58,260 bases of DNA from Bacillus sp. HF117_J1_D (lineage in GTDB: Bacteria > Bacillota > Bacilli > Bacillales > Bacillaceae_C): contig JAABNQ010000017.1 of the NCBI GenBank assembly GCA_009928435.1, forward strand, positions 1 to 58,260, read 5' to 3'. Shown in pieces: positions 17,443 to 25,426 of the stretch. Position 1 is the first letter of the stretch. The number at the start of each line of letters is the position of its first letter. Both the position numbers and the translations under genes were made by a program. The notes beneath the pieces are model-generated. The model ran no database searches. It was not told the DNA's origin and saw nothing but the letters and a program-made list of their open reading frames with translations.

Positions 17443-18199
17443 GGCGGATCGTCAATTCTTCTCAGTCTCCCAGTTTAAAAGCTTTGTAGAGTGTGAGGCA
17501 AAGACAATGGCTAAGTTGAGTGGGGAATACAAAGAGCCCCACTCCAACGCCTTGATAGTCGGTTCATATACACATGCAGCATTTGAGAGTGACGAGGTTT
17601 TTGATGATTTTGTAACGGATAACAATTCAATCATCTTCAAGAAGAATGGGTCTAAGTATGCGGACTTTGAAACGGCTGACCGGATGATAGAAACGGTGAA
17701 AGGTGATCCTTTTTGTATGTTCGCACTCGAAGGTGAAAAAGAGCAAATCTTTACAGCAAACCTATTCGGGGTTGATTGGAAAATCAAGGTTGATAGCATC
17801 AATCACGATCGACAAACATTCAGCGATTTGAAGACGACGCAGGATCTTCATAAACGCTATTGGAGCACTAAATACGATGAATGGGTATCATTCGTCGAAG
17901 CATGGGACTATGTACTTCAAATGGCTATATACAGACGTGTGATTGAAGCAAATACCGGATGTTTATATACGCCTTACATCGTCGCTGTAACAAAAGAAAA
18001 CCCATCGAATAAGGCAGTGCTGCACTTTGCAGAGGACAGATTTGGTTTTGAATATGAATACACCGAAACGATGATTGAACGATTGATAAGCGTCAAAAAT
18101 GGCAACACAGAGCCTGCTCGGTGTGAGAAATGCGTTTATTGCCGGAGCACGAAAAAGACCAAAGACACGATGGAAATCGGTGAATTGATTTTGGGTTAA
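17396..18199 (+). CDS. PD-(D/E)xK (RecB/YqaJ-like, DUF3799) nuclease
   Basis: 267 residues from the second ATG, 7 bases after GAGGTG. RecB-type nuclease motifs can be placed: SVSQFKSFVECE at the N-terminus, GSYTHAAFES, KVDSI then SDLKTT (acidic residue and D-x-K), and QMAIYR (the Q-x-x-x-Y motif). Four cysteines near the C-terminus (ARCEKCVYCRS) may bind a metal or Fe-S cluster as in AddB/Cas4-type nucleases. With the gene before it, it probably forms a two-part recombination system (exonuclease plus annealing protein). Confidence 0.8.
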   Translation: MTQILTLNQDNYHSTEADRQFFSVSQFKSFVECEAKTMAKLSGEYKEPHSNALIVGSYTHAAFESDEVFDDFVTDNNSIIFKKNGSKYADFETADRMIETVKGDPFCMFALEGEKEQIFTANLFGVDWKIKVDSINHDRQTFSDLKTTQDLHKRYWSTKYDEWVSFVEAWDYVLQMAIYRRVIEANTGCLYTPYIVAVTKENPSNKAVLHFAEDRFGFEYEYTETMIERLISVKNGNTEPARCEKCVYCRSTKKTKDTMEIGELILG

Positions 18200-18226
18200 A
18201 CAATCCTTAAAGGAGCGATCGGGGCA

Positions 18227-19165
18227 ATGGAGGAAAAGTCGATACAAGCATCGGGGTTCGTGATCCAGCCCCGATTGCAGTTTGAAAGTATAAAGGACAA
18301 GATGCTTTACCAACACTTTATCGATGATGCGAATTACAAAGAAGGAAACTGCAAAAGAGGTCAATTGATCACTTCATCAATCAGTCTATCTAACAAAACA
18401 GGGTGGACGCGGGGAGATATAAGAGGTTCCATCAAACGACTAACTGATGCAGGTTATATAAAATCGGAGCCTTACAAGAAAAATAAAGGGTTAATCATCA
18501 CTATTGAAAACTATGATGACTTCCAAAAACTGGAAAATTATAGCAAGGAAATTAACCAACTCGAAAACCAACAAGGTAACCAACAAGACAACCAACAAGG
18601 AGACGTTCAAACTCCTTGCGATAGTAAGGAGGAAGACGATTTGAAAAATGATAATAACCAACCCATTAACCAACAAGGTAACCAACTCAAAAACCACACT
18701 ATAACAGCATTTATTAACAGCATTATAAACATCAATAAAACATTAAAAGAATATATCACCGAAGCTCCAGTGAAAAATAAAAATTTGACCTCAACCAATG
18801 ATACAGAAATCTTTGTTGATTTCGCTTCGCGAACCAACGCTATACCTTCAGGGGTTAATCATAAATTACTCGTTTCTTATTTTGACTGTATACGTCTTAC
18901 AAGACAGACGTGCACCATATCAGCAAGTATCTTAGTCAACTTCATTGAAAAGCTACAAAAATACTCTGCCAACCAAATCAATTATGCGATCTGGAATCAC
19001 ATTGAAAACCATGATGACAAAAAAGAGCAATACACACTCGGGATTCTGCGGAATACAAAAGAGCCAGAAGCTATGCGGGGCTTGATGAAGTTAAAAAATA
19101 GCAGGGGAGGTCAGTCCTTTGAATCTAATAAAGCAAGTTCTGGAGAATACGACTACGGGTTCTAA
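18227..19165 (+). CDS. Phage replication initiator (winged-helix, DnaD-like)
   Basis: 312 residues. N-terminal winged-helix DNA-binding region (about 35-100: CKRGQLITSSISLSNKTGWTRG...IKRLTDAGYI) is followed by a Gln/Asn-rich linker with 4-residue repeats NQQG/NQQD, then a helical C-terminal domain. The next gene is a DnaC-like helicase loader, the usual pair. The repeats in the linker are encoded by 12-bp DNA repeats that may be the origin iterons (see separate entry). Starts at ATG 18227. Confidence 0.82.
   Translation: MEEKSIQASGFVIQPRLQFESIKDKMLYQHFIDDANYKEGNCKRGQLITSSISLSNKTGWTRGDIRGSIKRLTDAGYIKSEPYKKNKGLIITIENYDDFQKLENYSKEINQLENQQGNQQDNQQGDVQTPCDSKEEDDLKNDNNQPINQQGNQLKNHTITAFINSIININKTLKEYITEAPVKNKNLTSTNDTEIFVDFASRTNAIPSGVNHKLLVSYFDCIRLTRQTCTISASILVNFIEKLQKYSANQINYAIWNHIENHDDKKEQYTLGILRNTKEPEAMRGLMKLKNSRGGQSFESNKASSGEYDYGF
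18554..18760 (+). repeat. Iteron-like 12-bp repeats and AT-rich tract: candidate phage origin
   Basis: Three tandem copies of AACCAACAAGRN at 18566-18601 and three at 18656-18688 (AACCAACCCATT, AACCAACAAGGT, AACCAACTC), with one more AACCAAC at 18554. They are followed by an AT-rich tract (about 18700-18760). All lie inside the initiator gene, as the lambda origin lies inside gene O. Confidence 0.6.
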
Positions 19166-19943
19166 AATTGCTCCTCAAAAAATCCTAGAAAGATATTGCT
19201 GCATGGGGTGTAGGAAAGAAGTTTGGGTCAAAGAATTCACGATCACAATCGGCCCGCTAAAAGGACAGACGGATATAGCAAAAATCGGTTGCGATTGCGA
19301 GCTGATCGCTAAGGTGAAACAGGAACAACGAGTAGCGAAAAAAGAACGAACAAGATTTATTTTTGAAGAAAACAGCCTTATCAATCAATCTTTGCGGGAC
19401 GCTACTTTCGAAAACTTTGAGCGTGGTGAATTTGTCCAGGCTTATCAAAAAGCACGGAAGTACGTTGAAAACTTTGACTCGAAAAATCCTAGAAACCTAT
19501 TTTTTCAAGGTTCATTTGGCACAGGAAAAAGCCATTTGTCTGTATCTATTGCAAAGGAACTAACCAAAAAAGGATACACAACCATATTTATTTCTACTCC
19601 AAAATTGCTTACAAAAATACGCGGTACATACAACAAGAGCAGTGAATTTGGGGAAGAGCAAATCATTCGAACTCTAACAAATGCTGATTTAGTGGTATTC
19701 GATGACATAGGAGCAGAAGGTGACATATCCGGTTGGGGAATGCAGAAAATTTTTGAGGTCATTGATCAGCGCGCAGGGAAAAGTAGCGTCTTTACTACCA
19801 ACTTATCGTCATCTGATTTTGAGTCAACAAGAGACTTAAATCGAATATTTTCGCGAATGATGATGAATTCAGAACCAATAATCATGAACGGAACTGATTA
19901 CCGCAGGCGTCAATTCATGAAAGGAAGCAGAGATTATGCATGA
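19119..19943 (+). CDS. DnaC/DnaI-like helicase loader (AAA+ ATPase)
   Basis: 274 residues. N-terminal Cys-rich zinc-binding region (RYCCMGCRKE ... GCDC), as in DnaI-type loaders, then an AAA+ domain: Walker A GSFGTGKSHL, Walker B LVVFDDIGAE, sensor region TTNLSSSDF and Arg-finger-type NRIFSRMM. It would load the host replicative helicase at the phage origin. TTG start after GGGGAGGTC, overlapping the initiator gene by 47 bases. Confidence 0.9.
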   Translation: MNLIKQVLENTTTGSKIAPQKILERYCCMGCRKEVWVKEFTITIGPLKGQTDIAKIGCDCELIAKVKQEQRVAKKERTRFIFEENSLINQSLRDATFENFERGEFVQAYQKARKYVENFDSKNPRNLFFQGSFGTGKSHLSVSIAKELTKKGYTTIFISTPKLLTKIRGTYNKSSEFGEEQIIRTLTNADLVVFDDIGAEGDISGWGMQKIFEVIDQRAGKSSVFTTNLSSSDFESTRDLNRIFSRMMMNSEPIIMNGTDYRRRQFMKGSRDYA

Positions 19944-20163
19944 ACACATTATTAATCAGATCGTCATCACAGTCGGGCAATGGGGCAAGTTTGGCGGCGT
20001 AGAATACGAGCGGCGGTTTGAATCGTTGCTTGGGGAGTTGCAAAAAGCTACTGGTCTTGATCGTGAAGGAGCCGTGAGATTCATAGAACGGCAGGTCGGG
20101 ATTACTGCTAGAAAAAGATACAGGGAGTTGAAAGGAAATGGGCGCTCAAAGAAAACTGGATAA
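19936..20163 (+). CDS. Small hypothetical phage protein
   Basis: 75 residues, basic C-terminus (KRYRELKGNGRSKKTG). Overlaps the loader stop by 8 bases and the next gene by 26. No recognised family. Confidence 0.6.
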   Translation: MHEHIINQIVITVGQWGKFGGVEYERRFESLLGELQKATGLDREGAVRFIERQVGITARKRYRELKGNGRSKKTG

Positions 20164-20584
20164 CGATCTGCTCGAACTAAACAAATATCACAGGGCACAC
20201 GAGAAAGCTTTGGTAGAGATAGAAAAGTTGGACAGCCGTATGGATGCCCTAGCACCTTATGAAATTGGCAAACTCCAATACATGTACACCAAAGCAGAAC
20301 GACAAGCCTGGAACATAGCAGCATGGCACAAAAAGAAGCAGAAATACTACGAAGGCATGGCAGAGATAGCACAGGGGCAGGAGTACAAGCAGATGCGGGA
20401 CAGCGGGAAGACAGGGACGGATGCACAATACCTGTCCCGGATATCAAAAGGGCTACAACTGGCAACTGCGGCAGAGTATGAGGGTGACTATATCACTTGG
20501 CGTGGAATTGCGGAAACTTATGCCGGAGCTAGATTGGCTTTGAAAGACGTCTTAAAAGCTATTGAAGCGCAGGGAGGAAGTTGA
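20138..20584 (+). CDS. Hypothetical helical phage protein
   Basis: 148 residues, mostly helical and charged (coiled-coil-like around residues 5-95). Ribosome site GAAAGG (a GGGAG lies further upstream) within the preceding gene. Proteins of this type are common in the replication module of Bacillus phages; no function known. Confidence 0.62.
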   Translation: MGAQRKLDNDLLELNKYHRAHEKALVEIEKLDSRMDALAPYEIGKLQYMYTKAERQAWNIAAWHKKKQKYYEGMAEIAQGQEYKQMRDSGKTGTDAQYLSRISKGLQLATAAEYEGDYITWRGIAETYAGARLALKDVLKAIEAQGGS

Positions 20585-20588
20585 CGAA

Positions 20589-20879
20589 ATGAATACAGGT
20601 TTTGTAAACGACAGCAAAACTCTGAACGGATTAAAAAGAAATTTCGAAATCCAATATTACAAAGGTATTCCATTGCAACAAATTGATCGTGGATATGGCA
20701 AGGCGAAAGCCAGGAGGTTTGTAATCAATGGCACTAATCAAAATTGCTGGATTCCACTTAAACACTTGGAGTTAGACGGCACGATTAAACCTAATCAGGA
20801 TATTGACTACATTATCTTTTCTAATAAACGTCAGTTTGAACTGGCCGGAGTCAAAATAAAATTTGAGGTGACAGGATGA
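20589..20879 (+). CDS. Hypothetical phage protein upstream of SSB
   Basis: 96 residues from the ATG after GGGAGGAAG. Contains a likely beta-rich fold ([20 protein letters not shown]). It overlaps the SSB start by 4 bases (ATGA), so it is translationally coupled to ssb. No family recognised. Confidence 0.62.
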   Translation: MNTGFVNDSKTLNGLKRNFEIQYYKGIPLQQIDRGYGKAKARRFVINGTNQNCWIPLKHLELDGTIKPNQDIDYIIFSNKRQFELAGVKIKFEVTG

Positions 20880-21319
20880 TAAACAGAGTCGTATTGGTTG
20901 GGCGCCTAACAAAAGATCCGGATTTGCGGTACACGCCAAATGGTGTGCCTGTAGCCAATTTCACGTTGGCTGTCAATCGTCCATTTTCGAATCAAAATGG
21001 TGAACGTGAGGCAGATTTTATAAACATACAGGTATGGCGTAAACCTGCTGAGAACGCAGCTAACTACTTGAAGAAAGGCTCCCTATGCGGAGTGGACGGA
21101 CGAATTCAAACTCGCAACTTTGAAGGACAGGACGGGAAACGGGTGTATGTAACCGAGGTTGTTGCAGATAGTGTTCAGTTTCTGGATTCCAAGCGGGATA
21201 ACCAGCAGCAAGGAAGCTATCAAAATAACAATCGTCAAAACTATCAGCAGAATAAGCAGGATCCATTTGCTAATGATGGGCAGCCGATTGATATCCAAGA
21301 TGACGATCTTCCATTTTGA
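20876..21319 (+). CDS. ssb: Single-stranded DNA-binding protein
   Basis: 147 residues. OB-fold with the SSB signature [42 protein letters not shown] and [13 protein letters not shown], a Gln/Asn-rich disordered linker, and the acidic tip DDDLPF that recruits host replication proteins. Phage-encoded copy in the replication module. Confidence 0.96.
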   Translation: MINRVVLVGRLTKDPDLRYTPNGVPVANFTLAVNRPFSNQNGEREADFINIQVWRKPAENAANYLKKGSLCGVDGRIQTRNFEGQDGKRVYVTEVVADSVQFLDSKRDNQQQGSYQNNNRQNYQQNKQDPFANDGQPIDIQDDDLPF

Positions 21320-21347
21320 AAAATGACTGAAAAGGAGCTGTTACAGC

Positions 21348-21953
21348 ATGAACCTAGTCTATGAACCTATGGACCGGATTATGGTATTGGAACAAGTCAG
21401 CAGCATATTAGAAGATCATCCACCTTTCATGGGCCGGAAAAATTGCAATTGTGAGATATGCCAGAGGGCGGCAGAGGCTGGGAGAGTGGCCCGGTATTCG
21501 CCGAAGGTAGCCCGTATCCTTGCAAAAGGTGAGGACATGACCACAAGCGAATACGAGTATCTCATCGAGAGAGGGCTGACCCAAGAAGAAATTCAAACTG
21601 AGACAGGCGTTGTGTTAGCAAGATTCGATCAGCCCTCGAACCCACTCACGCTGCAAGGATATGAAAGGTTGAAAGAGCAAGGTGCAAGGGATATAGAAAT
21701 TGCCCGTATGTACGGGATGACAGAATCGACATTTTACAAATGGAAACGCATGAACGGGATTATAAAGGTTGTTGTCAAGGGTTTAGACAAAGAAACATAC
21801 GCGGAATTGAAATCAGCCGGTTTCTCTGATAGGAAAATAGCCTTGAAGTTTGGGACTCGTAAAGACAATATCCATTGCTGGAAACATCAGAATTTCACTG
21901 TAGAGGAAATAAAAGCCATGAACCAAACCCCAGGTAGGAGGAAAAAGGCATGA
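21348..21953 (+). CDS. HTH protein with Cys cluster
   Basis: 201 residues. A C-x-C-x2-C cluster near residue 35 (NCNCEIC) may bind zinc, followed by at least two resolvase/HTH_23-like helices: ARDIEIARMYGMTESTFYKWKR and FSDRKIALKFGTRKDNIHCWK. Looks like a DNA-binding regulator in tandem-HTH form. Preceded by AAAGGAGCTG. Target unknown. Confidence 0.68.
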   Translation: MNLVYEPMDRIMVLEQVSSILEDHPPFMGRKNCNCEICQRAAEAGRVARYSPKVARILAKGEDMTTSEYEYLIERGLTQEEIQTETGVVLARFDQPSNPLTLQGYERLKEQGARDIEIARMYGMTESTFYKWKRMNGIIKVVVKGLDKETYAELKSAGFSDRKIALKFGTRKDNIHCWKHQNFTVEEIKAMNQTPGRRKKA

Positions 21954-22146
21954 AAAAGTGGACCTATGACGATTGGCTTACCTGGCAACGGGCATGGTCA
22001 TTGTCGATGCGGAGGGAAAAGAAGCAAAAATCACAGGGCTATACGGTGACAACGATTTTCTGATGGTGGAATTTGACGACAACGAGGGCAGGCGCACCTT
22101 GTGGGATTGGAAGAATTTAAGTGACAAAGTATATGTGTGGAGGTAG
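21950..22146 (+). pseudogene. Small phage gene, apparently split between two frames
   Basis: A strong ribosome site (AGGAGGAAAAAGGC) leads to an ATG at 21950, but this frame gives only 36 residues (MKKWTYDDWLTWQR...) ending at 22060. From 21970 an overlapping frame is open to 22146 and reads like normal protein (ATG at 21994: MVIVDAEGKEAKITGLYG...), but has no ribosome site. The simplest reading is one gene of about 60 codons with a frameshift near 21975-21995. A real recoding event or a sequencing error cannot be excluded. Confidence 0.5.
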
Positions 22147-22149
22147 ATC

Positions 22150-22473
22150 ATGAGACTCAATGAATATCAGAATCTATCAAAAAGAACTCTGCCGAAAGGT
22201 GAATTAAAAGACAAACTGGCTAACTATGGCATGGGAATTGCAGGGGAAGCTGCCGAGGTGACAGATGAATTAAAGAAAGTTGTCTTTCACGGTCATGATC
22301 TCGATGCGGACAAGATTAAAAAGGAATTGGGCGATTGCCTGCACTATATTGCGGGCATTGCCACTTTCCTTGGATTGACACTTGAGGATGTGGCTTATAG
22401 CAATATCAAGAAATTGGAAAAACGTTATCCATCCGGCTTTTCAGAAGAAGCAAGCAGGAATAGGGTGATGTAA
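22150..22473 (+). CDS. MazG-like nucleotide pyrophosphohydrolase
   Basis: 107 residues. All-alpha NTP pyrophosphatase motifs: GIAGEAAEVTDELKK (E-x2-E-x-x-x-E) and KKELGDCLHYIAGIA (E-x2-D), which bind Mg2+. Such enzymes clean or reshape the nucleotide pool, and phage forms may lower ppGpp or modified nucleotides. Compact operon: next start one base after its stop. Confidence 0.85.
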   Translation: MRLNEYQNLSKRTLPKGELKDKLANYGMGIAGEAAEVTDELKKVVFHGHDLDADKIKKELGDCLHYIAGIATFLGLTLEDVAYSNIKKLEKRYPSGFSEEASRNRVM

Positions 22474-22611
22474 TTGGAGGAAAGCAAAGAGTGGTACGTG
22501 GAGCAATTGCTGAAGCTCACAGGCTACAACCGGAAATACCTTGAATCCCTCAATGTTATGCAGCTATATAAACTTTATTGTGAGCGGATAGAAGCGAGGG
22601 GAATGGTGTGA
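22474..22611 (+). CDS. Small hypothetical phage protein
   Basis: 45 residues from TTG (MEESKEWYVEQLLKLTG...), ribosome site TAGGGTGA. Its stop overlaps the RusA ATG (TGATG), so the two are coupled. The LLKLTGY/LYKLYCERI layout recalls short Fur-regulated-basic-protein-like (FbpA) peptides, but this is weak. Confidence 0.5.
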   Translation: MEESKEWYVEQLLKLTGYNRKYLESLNVMQLYKLYCERIEARGMV

Positions 22612-23033
22612 TGTTATTCATCGAGATACCGGGGGAACCCGTTGCACAAGGTCGCCCCAGAGCAACAACAATCAACGGCAGGGTCAGGCTATACGATCCT
22701 GTCAAATCCAAAAATTATAAGGAGCACGTCAGGTTAGTTGCTCAATCGGCACGCCATAGGGCAGGAATTAGGCTTTTTACGGGTCCTTTAAGAGTTCGAA
22801 TGGTTATACACCGGAAAATACCAACGCGCTTCAGAAAGCGGGAAAAAGAGCTTGCCAGTGTGGGCAAGATTAGACCTACAACCAAGCCGGACAGTGATAA
22901 TTACTCAAAAAGCTTGCTTGATGCTATGAATGGGATCATTTATGAGGATGATTCCCAAGTCGTGGATTTATCAGTTTCAAAGTTTTATAGCGAGAATCCG
23001 AGAGTTGAAATAAGGGTGGAGGAGATTGCATGA
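22611..23033 (+). CDS. rusA: RusA-type Holliday junction resolvase
   Basis: 140 residues. Marks of the family: IPGEPVAQGRPRAT at the N-terminus and the catalytic block TTKPDSDNYSKSLLDAMNGIIYEDD (three Asp residues needed for metal binding). Resolves branched DNA during phage recombination and before packaging. Overlaps the methyltransferase gene by 4 bases. Confidence 0.93.
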   Translation: MLFIEIPGEPVAQGRPRATTINGRVRLYDPVKSKNYKEHVRLVAQSARHRAGIRLFTGPLRVRMVIHRKIPTRFRKREKELASVGKIRPTTKPDSDNYSKSLLDAMNGIIYEDDSQVVDLSVSKFYSENPRVEIRVEEIA

Positions 23034-23812
23034 AGGCCATAGAGTTGTTCGCGGGAATTGGTGGCATTGCTTTAGCTGCAGAATGGGCCGGAATAGAAAC
23101 AGTGGCATTTTGTGAAAAGGACGAGTATTGCCAAAAGGTATTAAACAAACACTGGCCGAGAGTTCCAATATTCGATGATGTATGCACATTAAACAGCCAA
23201 ACATTGCAAGAAAGGGGTGTCGATATTGGGTCAATTGAACTTATTTCAGGAGGATTTCCTTGCCAACCTTACAGTATTGCCGGGAAGCGAAGAGGCAAGG
23301 AAGATGACCGCGATCTCTGGCCAGAAATGTTTAGGATCATCAAAGAAATTAAACCCACTTGGGTTGTTGGAGAGAACGTTGCTAACTTCGTCAATATGGA
23401 GCTCGACAGAACGCTTTTTGACTTGGAAAGTATCGGTTACAAAGGGAAGTCGTTTATTATACCGGCTTGTGCCGTCAACGCACCACACAAAAGAGACCGG
23501 GTCTTTGTTGTCGCCCACCTTTCCGACACCTGCAGCATCGGACACAAGAGGGTTGAACGATTACAAAAAAACAATCAACAAGTTGCAACGAGGCGAAAGA
23601 GCCCATTTAGGTCAACTACCAAACTATTTGATGATATTGACTGGAAAAAGAGGGCGGCCGAATCCGGCTTTTTGGGAAGAAATGATGGGATTCCCAATAG
23701 GGTGGACAGAATTAGAGGATTAGGAAACGCGGTAGTTCCACAGCAAATATATCCTATTCTCAAATATATCAAATTGATCCACGAACAAATGGCTAAGGAA
23801 GTGATTTCATGA
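23030..23812 (+). CDS. dcm: C5 cytosine DNA methyltransferase
   Basis: 260 residues. Motif I ELFAGIGGIALA, motif IV GGFPCQPYS with catalytic Cys78, motif VI GENVANF, motif VIII APHKRDRVFVVA and motif X LGNAVVPQQ. The target recognition region between VIII and X is very short (about 60 residues), so this is a compact solitary phage enzyme; no restriction partner is nearby. It would mark phage DNA against restriction. A long open frame lies inside it (see next entry). Confidence 0.93.
   Translation: MKAIELFAGIGGIALAAEWAGIETVAFCEKDEYCQKVLNKHWPRVPIFDDVCTLNSQTLQERGVDIGSIELISGGFPCQPYSIAGKRRGKEDDRDLWPEMFRIIKEIKPTWVVGENVANFVNMELDRTLFDLESIGYKGKSFIIPACAVNAPHKRDRVFVVAHLSDTCSIGHKRVERLQKNNQQVATRRKSPFRSTTKLFDDIDWKKRAAESGFLGRNDGIPNRVDRIRGLGNAVVPQQIYPILKYIKLIHEQMAKEVIS
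23226..23723 (+). CDS. Nested out-of-frame reading frame inside dcm
   Basis: A 165-codon open frame in the +1 frame relative to dcm. The TTG at 23226 has AAAGGGG 9 bases before it. The frame contains blocks that I know from database phage proteins: NLTVLPGSEEARKMT, FPTPAASDTRG and MMGFPIGWTELED at the C-terminus. The last block is read from the same DNA as the GIPNRVDRIRG of the methyltransferase. It may be an overprinted gene or only a frame kept open by dcm codon bias. I cannot decide. Confidence 0.35.
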   Translation: MGQLNLFQEDFLANLTVLPGSEEARKMTAISGQKCLGSSKKLNPLGLLERTLLTSSIWSSTERFLTWKVSVTKGSRLLYRLVPSTHHTKETGSLLSPTFPTPAASDTRGLNDYKKTINKLQRGERAHLGQLPNYLMILTGKRGRPNPAFWEEMMGFPIGWTELED

Positions 23813-23979
23813 TCACTGCTCGTTGGTCGGTCGAACGGAAAGCTGCAACGAATGAAGGTGATCTTCTCCAAGTGGTTGAAGTATACGCCCCTGGAGAGAA
23901 CAAGGAAATTGTCAAAGCAGAAAACAGGCGCTGGACGCACCGAAGGGAGTTGCTGCTAATTGGCAAGGCAGAAAGGTGA
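23809..23979 (+). CDS. Small hypothetical phage protein
   Basis: 56 residues (MITARWSVERKAATNEG...), ATG overlapping the dcm stop (ATGA). Basic, with a predicted strand EVYAPGENKEIVKAE. No family recognised. Confidence 0.6.
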   Translation: MITARWSVERKAATNEGDLLQVVEVYAPGENKEIVKAENRRWTHRRELLLIGKAER

Positions 23980-23984
23980 CAAGA

Positions 23985-24179
23985 ATGCCGAAATATAGAG
24001 TTTATGCAGTAATTGATGCGACGAAATATGTTGGGGAATTTGAAGCAGAAAATGAAGAAAATGCGGAAGACTTAGCTTGGGACAATGGGGATTTTCATGT
24101 TTCTATTTGTCACCATTGTGCAAGTGAAGTAGAGATTGGTGACCCAATAAGAATGGTTGTTGAAGAAGTAGAAGAGTAA
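23985..24179 (+). CDS. Small acidic phage protein
   Basis: 64 residues from the ATG after AAAGGTGAC. Begins with beta-strands (YRVYAVIDATKYVGEFEAEN) and has a C-x2-C pair (ICHHCASE), possibly a metal site. No function known. Confidence 0.62.
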   Translation: MPKYRVYAVIDATKYVGEFEAENEENAEDLAWDNGDFHVSICHHCASEVEIGDPIRMVVEEVEE

Positions 24180-24270
24180 TGCACAATAGGTTTGTTGGCG
24201 GGTTTAGCAATAGGCATGCTTTTGAAGATGATTATCAATGGAAAGAAAATGTGACACAGGAGGAAAAAGT

Positions 24271-24543
24271 ATGTGGATAGTATATGACAGCGACAGACAG
24301 GAAACGGAAGTTGTAGACAACTACGAAAAGGCGTTGGCGATTTATAAAGAATATATAGATGATAACTATGAATATGTAGCAGGAGAAGGAGAATTCACTT
24401 TAAATGAATCAGTGTATATCGCTAAGGTAGAGAAGCATTATTACCCATATGAAACAGATGAAAAAAGAGTAGCAACGGATGAAAATGGCGAGGAATATGA
24501 AACAGATGAATTGTTATGGGATTGGAAAGAGGATGAATACTAA
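24271..24543 (+). CDS. Small acidic phage protein
   Basis: 90 residues from the ATG after AGGAGGAAAAAGT. Very acidic, with the repeated short blocks YETDE and an EYIDDNYEYV segment. Could be DNA-mimic-like by charge, but no family is recognised. The 90 bases before it hold only very short frames. Confidence 0.6.
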   Translation: MWIVYDSDRQETEVVDNYEKALAIYKEYIDDNYEYVAGEGEFTLNESVYIAKVEKHYYPYETDEKRVATDENGEEYETDELLWDWKEDEY

Positions 24544-24581
24544 TTCGCAATTTGAAGATTGAGCGTCACAGAGGTGATCCC

Positions 24582-24935
24582 ATGCAACAAATCAATCAAG
24601 GCCTGCGGGGCAGAGTGGAGGAGGGGTGCGGGGTGAGTGATATGAAAGCAGTGGAACGAATAAGAAGCGAGTACTTGCGGGCAGAAGGGGAATATTGGTC
24701 ATTCAATGTTGATGATGTAGGAGAAGTTCTCTCTCTTGTGGATGAACAGCAGCAGGAAATAAAAATCAGGAAAAAGCAGTTTGACGATTTAGAAAAAAGG
24801 TGGAGCATGGAAGGCGATGCCAGGGAGGATTTGCTATGGAAAAACGCCCGATTGCGGGAAGCTCTTGAAACGATAGCTGACGAAGGACATTCCTATGTGG
24901 GCGAGATAGCGAAGTTTTTGTATAAACACAGCTAG
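24582..24935 (+). CDS. Coiled-coil hypothetical phage protein
   Basis: 117 residues from the ATG after GAGGTGATCCC; a second in-frame ATG at 24642 follows GGGGTGAG. The C-terminal two thirds is a long helix with heptad pattern (LVDEQQQEIKIRKKQFDDLEKRW) and ends with an LREALETIADEGHSYVGEIA segment seen in many phage proteins of this place. Function unknown. Confidence 0.6.
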   Translation: MQQINQGLRGRVEEGCGVSDMKAVERIRSEYLRAEGEYWSFNVDDVGEVLSLVDEQQQEIKIRKKQFDDLEKRWSMEGDAREDLLWKNARLREALETIADEGHSYVGEIAKFLYKHS

Positions 24936-24962
24936 ACAAGCACTAGGGAAGGAGAAGTTGAA

Positions 24963-25412
24963 ATGACTGATCAGGAACGACTGGAAGAGATAAAACAAAA
25001 GTTCATAGATAGTCCAGATGACGATATTACTTGGCTCATCTCCACTGTGGAGGAACAAGCCGAACGATTAGATAATATGGCCCATGTCATAAAACTTAAA
25101 AACAAGGAAATGAGAGAGTTAAGTAACTTTTTAAAGGAAAGAAATATACCACTTAAAGAATTAAGTCCGCTTATTACTGTGATGGCGCATGTTGAAAGAT
25201 TGGAAAAAGAAAATAAATGGCTTGATGGTGGATGGGACTCAGAAATAAAATCCCGTGAAAGGATAGACATAGAAAACGCTAAATTGTCAGTCGAATTTAG
25301 AAGAATGCAGGTAGAAAACAAACACTATCGTGAAGCGTTGGAGTTTTATGCAGACAGACGATATGCAAGCAGAGATGGTGGCGAAAAAGCCCGCCAAGCA
25401 CTAAAGGAATGA
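24963..25412 (+). CDS. Coiled-coil hypothetical phage protein
   Basis: 149 residues, GAAGGAGAAG ribosome site. Long coiled coil (VEEQAERLDNMAHVIKLKNK and following) and a C-terminal HYREALEFYAD...ARQAL block related to the previous gene, so the two may be distant duplicates. No function known. Confidence 0.62.
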   Translation: MTDQERLEEIKQKFIDSPDDDITWLISTVEEQAERLDNMAHVIKLKNKEMRELSNFLKERNIPLKELSPLITVMAHVERLEKENKWLDGGWDSEIKSRERIDIENAKLSVEFRRMQVENKHYREALEFYADRRYASRDGGEKARQALKE

Positions 25413-25426
25413 CAGGAGGGAACGGG

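Noticed and set aside
18554-18690. CRISPR-like short repeats
   Set aside because: Repeats are 12 bp, tandem and without spacers, and are in frame within the initiator gene. No CRISPR array was seen anywhere in the window.
24179-24280. 33-codon frame (TAATG) and a 20-codon hydrophobic frame between two small phage genes
   Set aside because: Neither has a ribosome site; the second is shorter than can be judged.
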